A stretch of DNA of 64,000 nt from an uncultured Eubacteriales bacterium (GTDB lineage: Bacteria; Bacillota; Clostridia; Oscillospirales; CAG-272): assembly GCA_934432675.1 (NCBI GenBank), contig CAKRYT010000002.1:124001-188000 (forward strand), written 5' to 3'. The notes under the pieces were generated by a model, which worked only from the letters and a program-made list of their open reading frames with translations, did no database searches and had not been told where the DNA came from. Within the stretch, counting starts at the first letter, position 1, and the number at the start of each line of letters is the position of its first letter. A program made the position numbers and the translations under genes. This document shows positions 52,758-61,506 of this stretch, piece after piece.

Positions 52758-53780
52758 ATGAAACGCGATTTTATCGATACCAACGACTTTACCAAAGAAG
52801 AGATTCTCGACATTGCGGAACTTTCGCTCGCCATCAAGCGGTCGATCCGCGCGGGATATTACCCGCAGTTTATGAAGGACATGACGCTGGCAATGATCTT
52901 CCAGCAGTCCTCGACGCGCACGCGGGTCTCCTTTGAGACAGCGATGAGCCAGATGGGCGGACACGCGCAGTACCTCGGCCCCGGCATGATCCAGCTCGGT
53001 GGGCACGAGACCATCGGCGATACGGGCAGGGTGCTCTCCTACCTCGTGGACATCGTCATGGCGCGCGTGATCGAGCACAAGACGGTGGTGGAACTCGCCG
53101 AGGCTTGCTCGGTCCCCGTCCTCAACGGTATGTCGGACTATAATCACCCGACGCAGGAGATCGGGGACCTCTGCACCATCCTCGAAAATCTGCCGCGCGG
53201 CAAGCGTCTCGAAGAATGCAAGGTGGTGTTCGTCGGCGACGGCACGCAGGTGTGCGCCTCCCTCGGTTTCCTCACGACCAAACTCGGGATGCATTTCGTC
53301 CAGTACGGGCCGCGCGGGCACCAGCTCGGTGAGGAGCACAAAAAAATCATGACGGAGAACTGCCGCGTCTCGGGCGGTACCTTTGAGGTAACGGACAGCC
53401 GCGAGAGCGTCCGCGACGCAGACTTCATCTATACCGACGTATGGTACGGACTGTACGAGAACGAAATGCCGAAGGACGAGCGCGTGCGCGTATTCCGCGA
53501 CTACCAGGTCAACCGCGAACTCATGGAACTCGGCAATATCGGGTGCAAGTTCATGCACTGCCTGCCCGCGACCCGCGGGGAGGACGTCACGGACGAGGTG
53601 CTGGACTCCGACGCCTCGCTCTGCTGGGAGGAGGCGGGCAACCGCCTGACGGCGATGCGCGGACTGCTCGTCTACCTGACGCACGACAGAAAGAAACCGA
53701 GCGGGGTCGTCCTCGCCGCCGCCAAGGAAGAACTCGACCGCTTTATGGAAGAGCGCATCGACAAGAAGAAAAACTGCTGA
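52758..53780 (+). CDS. ptcA: Putrescine carbamoyltransferase
   Basis: 340 residues of the aspartate/ornithine carbamoyltransferase family. The carbamoyl-phosphate motif is [31 protein letters not shown] and [38 protein letters not shown] match the putrescine-type enzyme (recalled from Enterococcus) more closely than ArgF, and the [15 protein letters not shown] motif is present. An extra C-terminal helix follows, as in that type. In this operon it phosphorolyses carbamoylputrescine to putrescine and carbamoyl phosphate. First gene of the agmatine operon; no well-spaced promoter was found upstream. AACGGAAGG precedes the ATG. Confidence 0.88.
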   Translation: MKRDFIDTNDFTKEEILDIAELSLAIKRSIRAGYYPQFMKDMTLAMIFQQSSTRTRVSFETAMSQMGGHAQYLGPGMIQLGGHETIGDTGRVLSYLVDIVMARVIEHKTVVELAEACSVPVLNGMSDYNHPTQEIGDLCTILENLPRGKRLEECKVVFVGDGTQVCASLGFLTTKLGMHFVQYGPRGHQLGEEHKKIMTENCRVSGGTFEVTDSRESVRDADFIYTDVWYGLYENEMPKDERVRVFRDYQVNRELMELGNIGCKFMHCLPATRGEDVTDEVLDSDASLCWEEAGNRLTAMRGLLVYLTHDRKKPSGVVLAAAKEELDRFMEERIDKKKNC

Positions 53781-53787
53781 TAAAAAC

Positions 53788-53817
53788 GGGGAGGAGCCGA
53801 AAAAACAGGCTCCTCCC
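53788..53817 (+). promoter_or_regulatory. Intercistronic hairpin between ptcA and aguD
   Basis: GGGAGGAGCC/GGCTCCTCCC with a nine-base A-rich loop and no T tract. It ends 2 bp before the aguD ribosome site (GGAGGAAACG), so it may protect or tune the mRNA rather than terminate it. Confidence 0.7.
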
Positions 53818-53831
53818 GGAGGAAACGGACG

Positions 53832-55226
53832 ATGGAAAACAAAACGAAAAAGTTTCATCTCACGTCGGTGATCCTTTCGGTCATCTGCGTGGTCTTTGTG
53901 GTGGAGGCGGCGGCTCCCGTCGCATCCATCGGGAACAGTCAATACTTCTGGTGGCTCTTCATGATGCTGCTGTTCCTCCTGCCGTACGGCATGATCGCGG
54001 CAGAACTCGGCACCACCTACGTCGGGGATGGCGGACTCTACGACTGGGTCAACACGGCGTACCCCGACACCAAATGGGGCGCACGCGTCGCGTGGTATTA
54101 CTGGATCAATTTCCCGCTCTGGATGGCGTCGCTCGCCGTCATCTGCCCGAGTCTCCTCGGCACCATGTTCGGTTGGAGCCCGAACCCCTTCGTGTCCCTG
54201 CTCATTGAACTCGCATTCATCTGGATCGTGACGCTCATCGCGTTCTACCCGGTGTGCGACAGCATCTGGATCCTCAACATCAGTGCCGCCGTCAAGGTGG
54301 TGCTCGCGCTCGCGGTCGGGGTGCTCGGTGTGTGGTACGTCGCCCGGAACGGCTTTGCGAACGCCGGCGGCTTTACCACCTATCTGCCCTCCTTCCGCCC
54401 CGAGAGCCTCTCCTATATTTCGGTCATTATTTTTAACTTCCTCGGCTTTGAGGTGGTGTGCACCTATGCCGACAATATGACCAGCCCGAAACGGCAGATC
54501 CCGCTCGCCATCGTCACCGGGGGGATCGCGATCGCCGTGATTTATCTCTTTTCCGCATTCGGGATCGGCGCGGCGGTGCCGACCGATAAGATCAACACGG
54601 ACACCGGGCTTATCGACGCCGTTTCGCTCATTACGGGGCGCACGGGCGGGTTCCTCGTCGGCCTCGTGGCATTCCTGTTCCTCGTCACGCTGTTCGGCAA
54701 CATGATCTCCTGGTCGATGGGGGTCAATTCCACTGCCGCCTACGCCGCCGACCGCGGCGATATGCCGCGCGTGTTTTCCATGCGCCGCGAGAAAAACGGG
54801 ATGCCGATCGGTGCCGCCCTGACCTCGGGGGTCGTGGCGAGCGTCGTGTGTCTCGCGGGGATGGTGATGGAGTACCTCGCGCCAGAGTCTTCTCTGTTTT
54901 GGAGTTTCTTCGCGCTCAACCTCGTGATGCTGCTCCTGTCGTATATCCCGGTATTCCCCGCGTTCCTGCGTCTGCGGAAGGACGATCCCGCGCGCGAACG
55001 TCCTTTCCGTGTCCCGGGCGGGGAAAAGACGGCGGCGTGGATCGCCTACGTGCCGATGGTGCTGACCATCCTCTCGGTGTTCTTCACCGCCATCCCGCTT
55101 TCCTTTGACAGGGACACGCTCACCTCCTATCTCCCCATCACCGTCGGATCGATACTGGCTGTCGTCATCGGTGAAATCCTCATCCGGCTCCGTGCCGGCC
55201 GTGCGTCCGCCCGAGAGACGGACTGA
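53832..55226 (+). CDS. aguD: APC-family transporter, probable agmatine/putrescine antiporter
   Basis: 464 residues with about 12 membrane segments. FHLTSVILSVICVVFVVEA opens the first helix, AELGTTYVGDGGLYDWVNTAYPDTKW is an amino-acid/polyamine permease signature, and FNFLGFEVVCTYADNMTSPKRQIPLAI lies in TM6-7. Its place between ptcA and the agmatine deiminase gene indicates uptake of agmatine in exchange for putrescine across the cytoplasmic membrane. The aguA start follows after 13 bp. Confidence 0.87.
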   Translation: MENKTKKFHLTSVILSVICVVFVVEAAAPVASIGNSQYFWWLFMMLLFLLPYGMIAAELGTTYVGDGGLYDWVNTAYPDTKWGARVAWYYWINFPLWMASLAVICPSLLGTMFGWSPNPFVSLLIELAFIWIVTLIAFYPVCDSIWILNISAAVKVVLALAVGVLGVWYVARNGFANAGGFTTYLPSFRPESLSYISVIIFNFLGFEVVCTYADNMTSPKRQIPLAIVTGGIAIAVIYLFSAFGIGAAVPTDKINTDTGLIDAVSLITGRTGGFLVGLVAFLFLVTLFGNMISWSMGVNSTAAYAADRGDMPRVFSMRREKNGMPIGAALTSGVVASVVCLAGMVMEYLAPESSLFWSFFALNLVMLLLSYIPVFPAFLRLRKDDPARERPFRVPGGEKTAAWIAYVPMVLTILSVFFTAIPLSFDRDTLTSYLPITVGSILAVVIGEILIRLRAGRASARETD

Positions 55227-55239
55227 AAGGACAGAAGAC

Positions 55240-56349
55240 ATGGCAAAACGAATTCTCGGGTCTACCCCGAAAGAAGACGGCTACCATATGCCGGCAGAAT
55301 ACGAAAAACAGTCGGGGGTCTGGATGCTCTGGCCCGAACGCCCCGACAACTGGCGACAGGGTGCCAAGCCCGCACAGGAGGCGTTCACCAACGTGGCGCG
55401 CGCCATCCTGCCCTTTGAAAAGGTGACCGTGGGCGTATCGCCCGCACAGTACCAGAATGCCCGCGCCAAACTCCCGCCCGAGGTGCGCGTCGTGGAGATC
55501 CGGAGCGACGATGCATGGGTGCGCGACTGCGGCCCGACCTTCCTCGTCTCCGATAAGGGCGGGCTCCGCGCCGTGGACTGGGGTTTCAACGCCTGGGGCG
55601 GGCTGTATGACGGGCTGTATTTCCCCTGGGCATACGACGACCAGGTGGCGCGCAAGATCTGCGAGATTGAAGGGGTGGACTCCTACCGCACCGAAGACTT
55701 CATCCTGGAAGGCGGCTCCATCCACGTCGACGGGGAGGGCACCGTCATGACGACCGAGATGTGCCTGCTCTCTCCCGGGCGCAACCCCTCGATGAAAAAA
55801 CGCGACATTGAAAAGAAACTGCTCGATTACCTCGGGTGCGAGAAGGTGATCTGGTTGAAGGACGGGATCGACCCCGACGAGACCAACGGGCACATCGACG
55901 ACGTGGCGTGCTTTGTGCGCCCGGGCGAGGTCGCGTGCATCTGGACGGAGGACAAGGAAAATCCGTTCTATGAGGCGGCGCAGGCGGCATACCGCACGCT
56001 CTCGGAGGCAACGGATGCCAAGGGGCGGCGGCTCAAAGTCCACAAGCTCTGCCTGACGAAACACCCGTGCCTTTTGGAGGGGGCGGAGACCATCGATTAC
56101 GCCGAGGGGAGCATCCCGCGCAAAAACGGCGAGGTGAGCATCGCGTCCTATATGAACTTCCTCATCGTCAACGGGGCAATCATCCTGCCGCAGTACGGCG
56201 ATGAAAACGACGCGCTCGCTTGCGAGCAGGTACAGACCATGTTCCCGGAGCGGAAAGTGGTCGGCGTCATGACGCGCGAGGTCGCCTTCGGCGGGGGGAA
56301 CATCCACTGCATCACGCAGCAGGTCCCCGACCCCAGAGGAGGACAGTAA
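55240..56349 (+). CDS. aguA: Agmatine deiminase
   Basis: 369 residues of the guanidino-group-modifying (peptidyl-arginine deiminase) fold. WVRDCGPTFLV, ILEGGSIHVDGEGTVMTTE and NGHIDDVACFV give the acidic and His residues. The nucleophile is Cys357 in GGGNIHCITQQ, at the position expected for the family. It converts agmatine to N-carbamoylputrescine and ammonia. The ATG at 55240 follows AAAGGAC. It is 1 bp from the carbamate kinase gene. Confidence 0.95.
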   Translation: MAKRILGSTPKEDGYHMPAEYEKQSGVWMLWPERPDNWRQGAKPAQEAFTNVARAILPFEKVTVGVSPAQYQNARAKLPPEVRVVEIRSDDAWVRDCGPTFLVSDKGGLRAVDWGFNAWGGLYDGLYFPWAYDDQVARKICEIEGVDSYRTEDFILEGGSIHVDGEGTVMTTEMCLLSPGRNPSMKKRDIEKKLLDYLGCEKVIWLKDGIDPDETNGHIDDVACFVRPGEVACIWTEDKENPFYEAAQAAYRTLSEATDAKGRRLKVHKLCLTKHPCLLEGAETIDYAEGSIPRKNGEVSIASYMNFLIVNGAIILPQYGDENDALACEQVQTMFPERKVVGVMTREVAFGGGNIHCITQQVPDPRGGQ

Positions 56350-56350
56350 G

Positions 56351-57292
56351 ATGGCACGGATCGTCGTTGCACTCGGGGGGAACGCACTCGGGAACGACCC
56401 CCGCGAGCAGGAGGAGCGCGTCGGGGTCGCGGCAGCGTCCCTTGTGAGTCTGATTGAGGAGGGGAACGAGATCGTCGTCAGCCACGGCAACGGTCCGCAG
56501 GTCGGCATGATCCGGCTCGCCTTTGACCGTGCGGGCGAAGACGGCAAGGGCGGTATCCCGAAAATGCCGCTCGGAATCTGCACCGCGATGAGCCAGGGGT
56601 ATATCGGCTACCAGCTCGAAGCCGGCATCAAACAGGCCCTCGCGGAGCGGCGGCTGCCGTGGCAGGTGGCGACGGTGCTGACGCAGGTGACGGTGGCGGC
56701 GGACGACCCCGCCTTCGGTCATCCCACCAAGCCGATCGGCGCATTCTATGACAAAGAGAGCGCGGGGCGGATGATGCGCGAGACGCCGGGGCTGATCATG
56801 CGTGAGGACGCGGGTCGCGGCTGGCGGCAGGTGGTGCCGTCCCCGAAACCGCAGGAAATCATTGAGGATCAGGCCATCCGGGCACTGCTCGAACGGGAGT
56901 TCGTCGTCATCGCCTGCGGCGGCGGGGGCATCCCCGTCACGCGCGGGGCAGACGGCACCCTCACCGGGGTGGAGGCGGTTATCGACAAGGACTTCGCCTC
57001 GGCGAAACTCGCCGAGGTGGTGGGGGCCGACTGCCTGCTTATCCTCACGGCAGTGGAGCACGTCTGCATCGGGTTCGGCAGAGCCGACGAGCAGGAGCTC
57101 GCCCACATGACGGTGGCGGAGGCAAAGGCGCACATCGCGGCGGGAGAGTTCGCCGCGGGCTCCATGCTCCCGAAGGTGGAGGCGGCGGTCGCCTTCGCCC
57201 GCGGCGGCAACGGCCGCCGCGCCGTCATCGGCTCCCTCGACCATGCGCTCGATGCCGTCCGCGGCAAGAGCGGCACGACGGTCACGCTTTAA
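56351..57292 (+). CDS. arcC: Carbamate kinase
   Basis: 313 residues. VVALGGNALGND opens it, VSHGNGPQVG is the substrate loop, and GGGGIPV and VIDKDFASAKLAEVVGAD are family marks. It makes ATP from carbamoyl phosphate and ADP, the energy-yielding last step of agmatine breakdown (aguC in that context). GAGGACAG precedes the ATG. A terminator follows. Confidence 0.95.
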   Translation: MARIVVALGGNALGNDPREQEERVGVAAASLVSLIEEGNEIVVSHGNGPQVGMIRLAFDRAGEDGKGGIPKMPLGICTAMSQGYIGYQLEAGIKQALAERRLPWQVATVLTQVTVAADDPAFGHPTKPIGAFYDKESAGRMMRETPGLIMREDAGRGWRQVVPSPKPQEIIEDQAIRALLEREFVVIACGGGGIPVTRGADGTLTGVEAVIDKDFASAKLAEVVGADCLLILTAVEHVCIGFGRADEQELAHMTVAEAKAHIAAGEFAAGSMLPKVEAAVAFARGGNGRRAVIGSLDHALDAVRGKSGTTVTL

Positions 57293-57303
57293 GAAAATAT
57301 GTC

Positions 57304-57336
57304 AGCGGGTCGGTGATTTAGCCGACCCGTTATTTG
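57304..57336 (+). terminator. Terminator of the agmatine operon
   Basis: CGGGTCGG/CCGACCCG with an eight-base loop, then TTATTTGC. Confidence 0.83.
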
Positions 57337-57639
57337 CTGCATTTTACTCGTTTTATGACGCCTTTTCGGCCCAATGCAAAAAGTTTACATCCTGACGGTT
57401 GAATTGAACATATAAACTATATGAAAATATAAAATAAACGAATAAACGCGCAGGGTGTCGGAGCCTGTCGGATCCGGCACAACGGGCGCACGGCAGGGCA
57501 GAGCCGCCGCCGCGGCCACCCGTCCGTAAAGCCCCGCGGAAACGGGCGACACGGATGAAAGCAACAGGCAGGCGGGAAGGGTGTCCGGGGAGGCACCCGC
57601 ACGGATGAGCCCCATACAAACAGACGTTGGAGGAAGACC
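57337..57639 (+). promoter_or_regulatory. AT-rich promoter region and long GC-rich leader of the c-di-GMP gene
   Basis: The AT-rich part (57384-57440) offers several weak promoter choices, for example TTGAAC (57404-57409) with TATAAA at 57428. The following ~190 nt are GC-rich. GTCCGT (57522-57527) can pair with either of two ACGGATGA copies (57551-57558, 57601-57608), and GCCCCG/CGGGC pairs inside the first option. This allows mutually exclusive folds, but no GEMM riboswitch consensus was recognised. Confidence 0.45.
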
Positions 57640-60015
57640 ATGCCAAACGCAAAGAAGATCACAGTACCGAAAGACAGAATCCTGATCGCGGATGACTCGG
57701 AGTTGAACCGTGAAATGCTTGTCGAGATCCTCGGTGAGGAGTACGAATATGTATTCGCCGGGGACGGCGTTGAGGCGATTGAACTGCTCGGCAGCGGGGC
57801 ACAGGTAGACATCATCTTCCTCGACGTACATATGCCGAGGATGGACGGGTTCGACGTCCTGAACGTCATGAATGAGCGGCATTGGATCGAGGAGATCCCC
57901 GTCGTTATCGTCTCCTCGGAGGATGACGCCATGTTGATCCAGCGGGCCTACGAACTCGGTGTGACAGATTATATAACGCGCCCCTTCAATGCGATGATCG
58001 TACGGCGCCGCCTGGAAAACACACTGGCACTGTATTCCAAACAGAAGCGGCTGATCCGGCTCGTGGAAGACCAGGTGTACGAGCGCGAAAAGATCAACAA
58101 CACGATGATAAATATTTTCAGCCACGTTATTGAATCGCGCAACAAGGAGTCCGGCAGTCACACGCTCCATGTGCAGTCGATTACGAGCCTTCTTTTGCAC
58201 CGGCTCGTCAGGCAGACAGACCGGTATAAACTCTCCGAGTCGGATATTTCGCTGATTTCGGGTCTTTCGGCACTCCATGATATCGGAAAGTTGAAGGTGC
58301 CCGTGGCGATCCTCAACAAGCCGGGCAAACTCACCCCGGAGGAGTGGGAGATCATGAAAACCCACACGACCGAGGGTGACCGGTTTTTGCAGGACCTCCC
58401 GATTCCGAAGACGGATAGGATCATGGTCGTCGCGCATGAGATCTGTCGCTGGCATCATGAGCGTTGGGACGGGCGCGGATACCCGGACGGTCTTTGCGGC
58501 GACGAGATTCCGATCTCGGCGCAGGTCGTGTCCCTTGCGGACGTGTATGACGCCCTGACGAGTGACCGCTGCTACAAAAAAGCCTTCCCGCACGAGAAGG
58601 CAATCGAGATGATCGTGAACGGAGAGTGCGGGGCGTTTAATCCCGAACTCATTAAATGTCTCCGCGCCGTGGAGGGAGAGTTGCGCGACAACGCGGGCGG
58701 GCAGATGAACGATGAGGACTACCGCGACGAGGTCGTTCACATGACGGGCGAGATTCTCTCCGGCAGTTCGCTCCCGCTCGATGACCGCTCCCGCCGCATG
58801 GTGGAAAACGAGCGCGTCAAAAAAGAGTTCTTCGCGATGGAATGCGGCGGGATTCAGTTCGAGTACGATTGCACGCTCGACAAGGTTGTTTTTGTCAACT
58901 GGTACGAGGAGGAGGGCAGAAAACGGAAACATCTGTATGTCACGCGCTGGGACGATATCCAGCTTCTGAGCCGTGAAGACTGGCGGAAATTGGTGAAGAA
59001 CATCCGGAGGACAACGCGGGAGAATCCGGTTGTGGAGATGAAGGTGCTGATCCCGGTCGGTACCGGCTATCGTTGGAACCTTTTAACGGCCATGTCGGTC
59101 TGGCCGGTACGGGGTGGCAAATACATTTCCGTCGTCGGGCAGTTTAAGGATATCCACGACGAGGTGCTCTCCGCGGGGATGGGCGTCACCGAGGTGGCAG
59201 GGCTCTCTTACGAGACCTACCGCGCCATGCAGAGGATATTCGGCACCGTACGCATTGTGGATCCCATGAGCACCGAGGTGCTTGAGGTGGGTGAGGACGG
59301 CACGTTCGTCGGGACGGGCGCGCGGTGCTATGAGTTGTGGGGCAGGCACGAATGCTGTGATAATTGCAGTTCCCGGAGGGCACTGCAATCGAAGGACTGG
59401 ACAAGCAAGTTCGAGGCCGGCGACGACGGTGTGTATGCCGTATTGTCGCGGTACATGAAGCTGAACGGACGCGACTGCGTGATGGAGATCGCCTTCCCGA
59501 TGGGGGACACAGCCGGCACTCTGCACGGCGACGGGAATGACAGAGCCAACATGATGCTCTTTAATTTCTACCGCGACTCGCTGACAAAAGCGTACTCCCG
59601 CGGGTATCTCGACGATTTCATGGCAAATTTGCAGGGCGCGGACGGAGTGGCAATCGCCGACATCGACCGCTTCAAGAGCATCAATGACCGGTACGGGCAC
59701 CTGGTCGGCGACATGGCACTCCGCGAGGTATCTGCCGCCATCAACAGCTGCCTCGGAAAAAACGATGTGCTGATCCGCTACGGCGGCGACGAATTTCTGA
59801 TTCTGTTTAAGGAAATCGCGGAAGATGAATTTTTTGCAAAACTCGAGCAGATAGAGGAGAGCGTGCAGAGGATTGTCTTCGATGAGAAGCCGGAGATCCG
59901 GGTAAGCATCAGCATCGGCGGGGCCTACGGTGTGCACCCGCTCACAAAAGCGATGGCAGCCGCCGACAGTGAGATGTACAAAAATAAGGCAAAGTCCAGA
60001 ATGGGACTGTCATGA
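57640..60015 (+). CDS. Response regulator with HD-GYP and GGDEF domains
   Basis: 791 residues. REC domain ~12-130 with phospho-acceptor Asp62 (FLDVHMPRMDG). HD-GYP domain ~155-340 with His213-Asp214 (ALHDIGK), HHERWDGRGYPDG and DVYDALTSDR. A middle part (~385-620) is not recognised; it contains PAS-like stretches and a CCDNCSSRRAL motif. The GGDEF domain ~635-790 has an intact RYGGDEF at 715-719 and no RxxD inhibition site before it. HD-GYP proteins hydrolyse c-di-GMP and GGDEF proteins make it, so both could occur in one protein. No membrane segment is visible. GGAGG precedes the ATG. Confidence 0.9.
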   Translation: MPNAKKITVPKDRILIADDSELNREMLVEILGEEYEYVFAGDGVEAIELLGSGAQVDIIFLDVHMPRMDGFDVLNVMNERHWIEEIPVVIVSSEDDAMLIQRAYELGVTDYITRPFNAMIVRRRLENTLALYSKQKRLIRLVEDQVYEREKINNTMINIFSHVIESRNKESGSHTLHVQSITSLLLHRLVRQTDRYKLSESDISLISGLSALHDIGKLKVPVAILNKPGKLTPEEWEIMKTHTTEGDRFLQDLPIPKTDRIMVVAHEICRWHHERWDGRGYPDGLCGDEIPISAQVVSLADVYDALTSDRCYKKAFPHEKAIEMIVNGECGAFNPELIKCLRAVEGELRDNAGGQMNDEDYRDEVVHMTGEILSGSSLPLDDRSRRMVENERVKKEFFAMECGGIQFEYDCTLDKVVFVNWYEEEGRKRKHLYVTRWDDIQLLSREDWRKLVKNIRRTTRENPVVEMKVLIPVGTGYRWNLLTAMSVWPVRGGKYISVVGQFKDIHDEVLSAGMGVTEVAGLSYETYRAMQRIFGTVRIVDPMSTEVLEVGEDGTFVGTGARCYELWGRHECCDNCSSRRALQSKDWTSKFEAGDDGVYAVLSRYMKLNGRDCVMEIAFPMGDTAGTLHGDGNDRANMMLFNFYRDSLTKAYSRGYLDDFMANLQGADGVAIADIDRFKSINDRYGHLVGDMALREVSAAINSCLGKNDVLIRYGGDEFLILFKEIAEDEFFAKLEQIEESVQRIVFDEKPEIRVSISIGGAYGVHPLTKAMAAADSEMYKNKAKSRMGLS

Positions 60016-60146
60016 ATGACGGCAGTGAGACCGAAACGCTTTATCGGTCTTTCGGCGGTGATACCGGTCCGGGCAGGGCGCGCCCTGCTTTTATCAGGTC
60101 GTTGTCCGGTTGCTATTAAGTCCGCTTTATCGGGTAGTTTCCTTGC

Positions 60147-60152
60147 TATACT
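60147..60152 (+). promoter_or_regulatory. -10 box of the leucine-rich-repeat gene
   Basis: TATACT 23 bp upstream of the ATG; the -35 region is weak. Confidence 0.5.
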
Positions 60153-60174
60153 GTATGTGTGGGAGGGATGACGG

Positions 60175-61107
60175 ATGCAATCGGTCAACGGGAGTTTTGA
60201 CATAACGCCGGAGGGGTACCTCACGGCATATCGCGGATATGAAAGCACGGTTAAGGTGCCGGATGGCGTAACGAAAATCGGGGAGCGGGCGTTCTGGGGG
60301 GCACGGCTGATGACGCGGCTCGTCCTGCCTGCCTCGCTCCGCACGGTCGGTGCGTGGGCCTTCGCCGGGTGCACCGCACTCCGCGAGGCGGATCTCGGCG
60401 GGGCGGAGGAAATCGGCGCGCACGCCTTCTTTTCCTGTACCTCACTCTCGGAGGCGCGTCTGCCTGCGTCGCTTTTGCGGCTCGGCGGTGCGGCGTTCGA
60501 CGGTTGTGTATCGCTGGTGCTGGTGACGTTGCCTGCGGGCCTCGCGGAAACGGGGGCGGGGACATTCCGCGGATGCCGCGCGCTCCGCGCGGTGCGTGTC
60601 TCACCGAAAAACAGAGTCTTCTGTGAGGAGGACGGGGTGCTGTATCGGGGCAGCGATCTGCTCCTGCGCTACCCGCCCGGGCGGGACGCTTTTGCTTATA
60701 CCGTCCCCGCAGGGGTCAGGTGCCTCGCACCCGGTGCTTTTTCCGATGCTACGATGCTCCGCGAGGTCGGGCTGCCCGGGAGCCTGACGGAGATCGGGCA
60801 GGGGGCTTTCTATCGGGCAAAGCACCTGCGCGGGGTCACGATTCCCCCGGGGGTCACCGCCATCGGGGCAGAGGCATTCGGTCTCTGCGGGGCACTGACC
60901 CGCGTGATGTTGCCGTCGGGGCTTTCCGAGGTGCCGCCGCTCGCTTTTTTCGGGTGCGGGTCACTCACCGAGGTCGTCTTGCCCCCGTCGGTGACGCGTA
61001 TCGGTGAGGGGGCATTCCACGGGTGCCGCTCGCTCTCCCGCCTCGCGGCACCGGGGGTGACCGCCGTCGGGGAAAACGCTTTTGCGGAGTGCGTGGCACT
61101 GCGATGA
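60175..61107 (+). CDS. Leucine-rich-repeat protein, BspA/LRR_5 type
   Basis: 310 residues made of about 11 repeats of ~23 residues with the pattern L-P-x-x-L-x-x-I-G-x-x-A-F-x-G-C-x-x-L. Examples are LPASLRTVGAWAFAGCTAL and LPPSVTRIGEGAFHGCRSL. A non-repeat insert lies near residues 140-180 (SPKNRVFCEEDGVLYRGSDL). Such proteins are often surface-exposed binders, but here no signal peptide, sorting motif or membrane anchor is seen, so it may be cytoplasmic. GGGAGGG precedes the ATG. Confidence 0.85.
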   Translation: MQSVNGSFDITPEGYLTAYRGYESTVKVPDGVTKIGERAFWGARLMTRLVLPASLRTVGAWAFAGCTALREADLGGAEEIGAHAFFSCTSLSEARLPASLLRLGGAAFDGCVSLVLVTLPAGLAETGAGTFRGCRALRAVRVSPKNRVFCEEDGVLYRGSDLLLRYPPGRDAFAYTVPAGVRCLAPGAFSDATMLREVGLPGSLTEIGQGAFYRAKHLRGVTIPPGVTAIGAEAFGLCGALTRVMLPSGLSEVPPLAFFGCGSLTEVVLPPSVTRIGEGAFHGCRSLSRLAAPGVTAVGENAFAECVALR

Positions 61108-61165
61108 CGTGCCGGAATCGGGTCCCCCTGCCGAGGGGCCCTGCGGAAAATTTCCGCCCGGGGGG

Positions 61166-61194
61166 TTGACAAACCCGGCACGGATGCATATAAT
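61166..61194 (+). promoter_or_regulatory. Promoter of the T-box-trpB transcript
   Basis: TTGACA (61166-61171), 17-bp spacer, TATAAT (61189-61194). Confidence 0.92.
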
Positions 61195-61200
61195 AAGCAC

Positions 61201-61466
61201 AATTACAAACCGATGAGAAAGAGGAGTAGCGATACATCCCTCTTGCCAAGAGAGCCGCAGGCGGTGGGATTGCGGTCGAGAGCGTGTCGTGAATGGACTT
61301 TTGAGGGCGATGCCGAGCGTATCCGCGGGTAGGCATCGACGGGGTTGCTCCCGTTACAGGGCAGGCATATGTCCGTATGCCGTGAGTGGCCGCACAGGGC
61401 GGCAAGTTGGGTGGCACCGCAGAGTTTTTTCTGCCCCGACAGCAATACACGCTGTCGGGGCTTTTT
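61201..61466 (+). ncRNA. T-box riboswitch, tRNA-Trp type, upstream of trpB
   Basis: Stem I begins with GATGAGAAAGAGGAGTAGCG. The specifier loop reads GTGAA-TGG-ACT with TGG (Trp) at 61294-61296. The antiterminator carries TTGGGTGGCACCGC (61407-61420). The terminator is GCCCCGACAGC/GCTGTCGGGGC followed by TTTTT (61433-61466). Uncharged tRNA-Trp should induce trpB. Confidence 0.95.
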
Positions 61467-61506
61467 ATCATTTCGTGCAGGTCACGGGAAAGGAAGGCAG
61501 TGAACC

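Noticed and set aside
52734..55241. 835-codon minus-strand frame across ptcA and aguD
   Set aside because: Antisense shadow of two well-supported genes; composition is extreme in Arg, Glu and His.
57440..57639. GEMM (c-di-GMP) riboswitch before the GGDEF gene
   Set aside because: The conserved aptamer core could not be found; only alternative pairings were seen.
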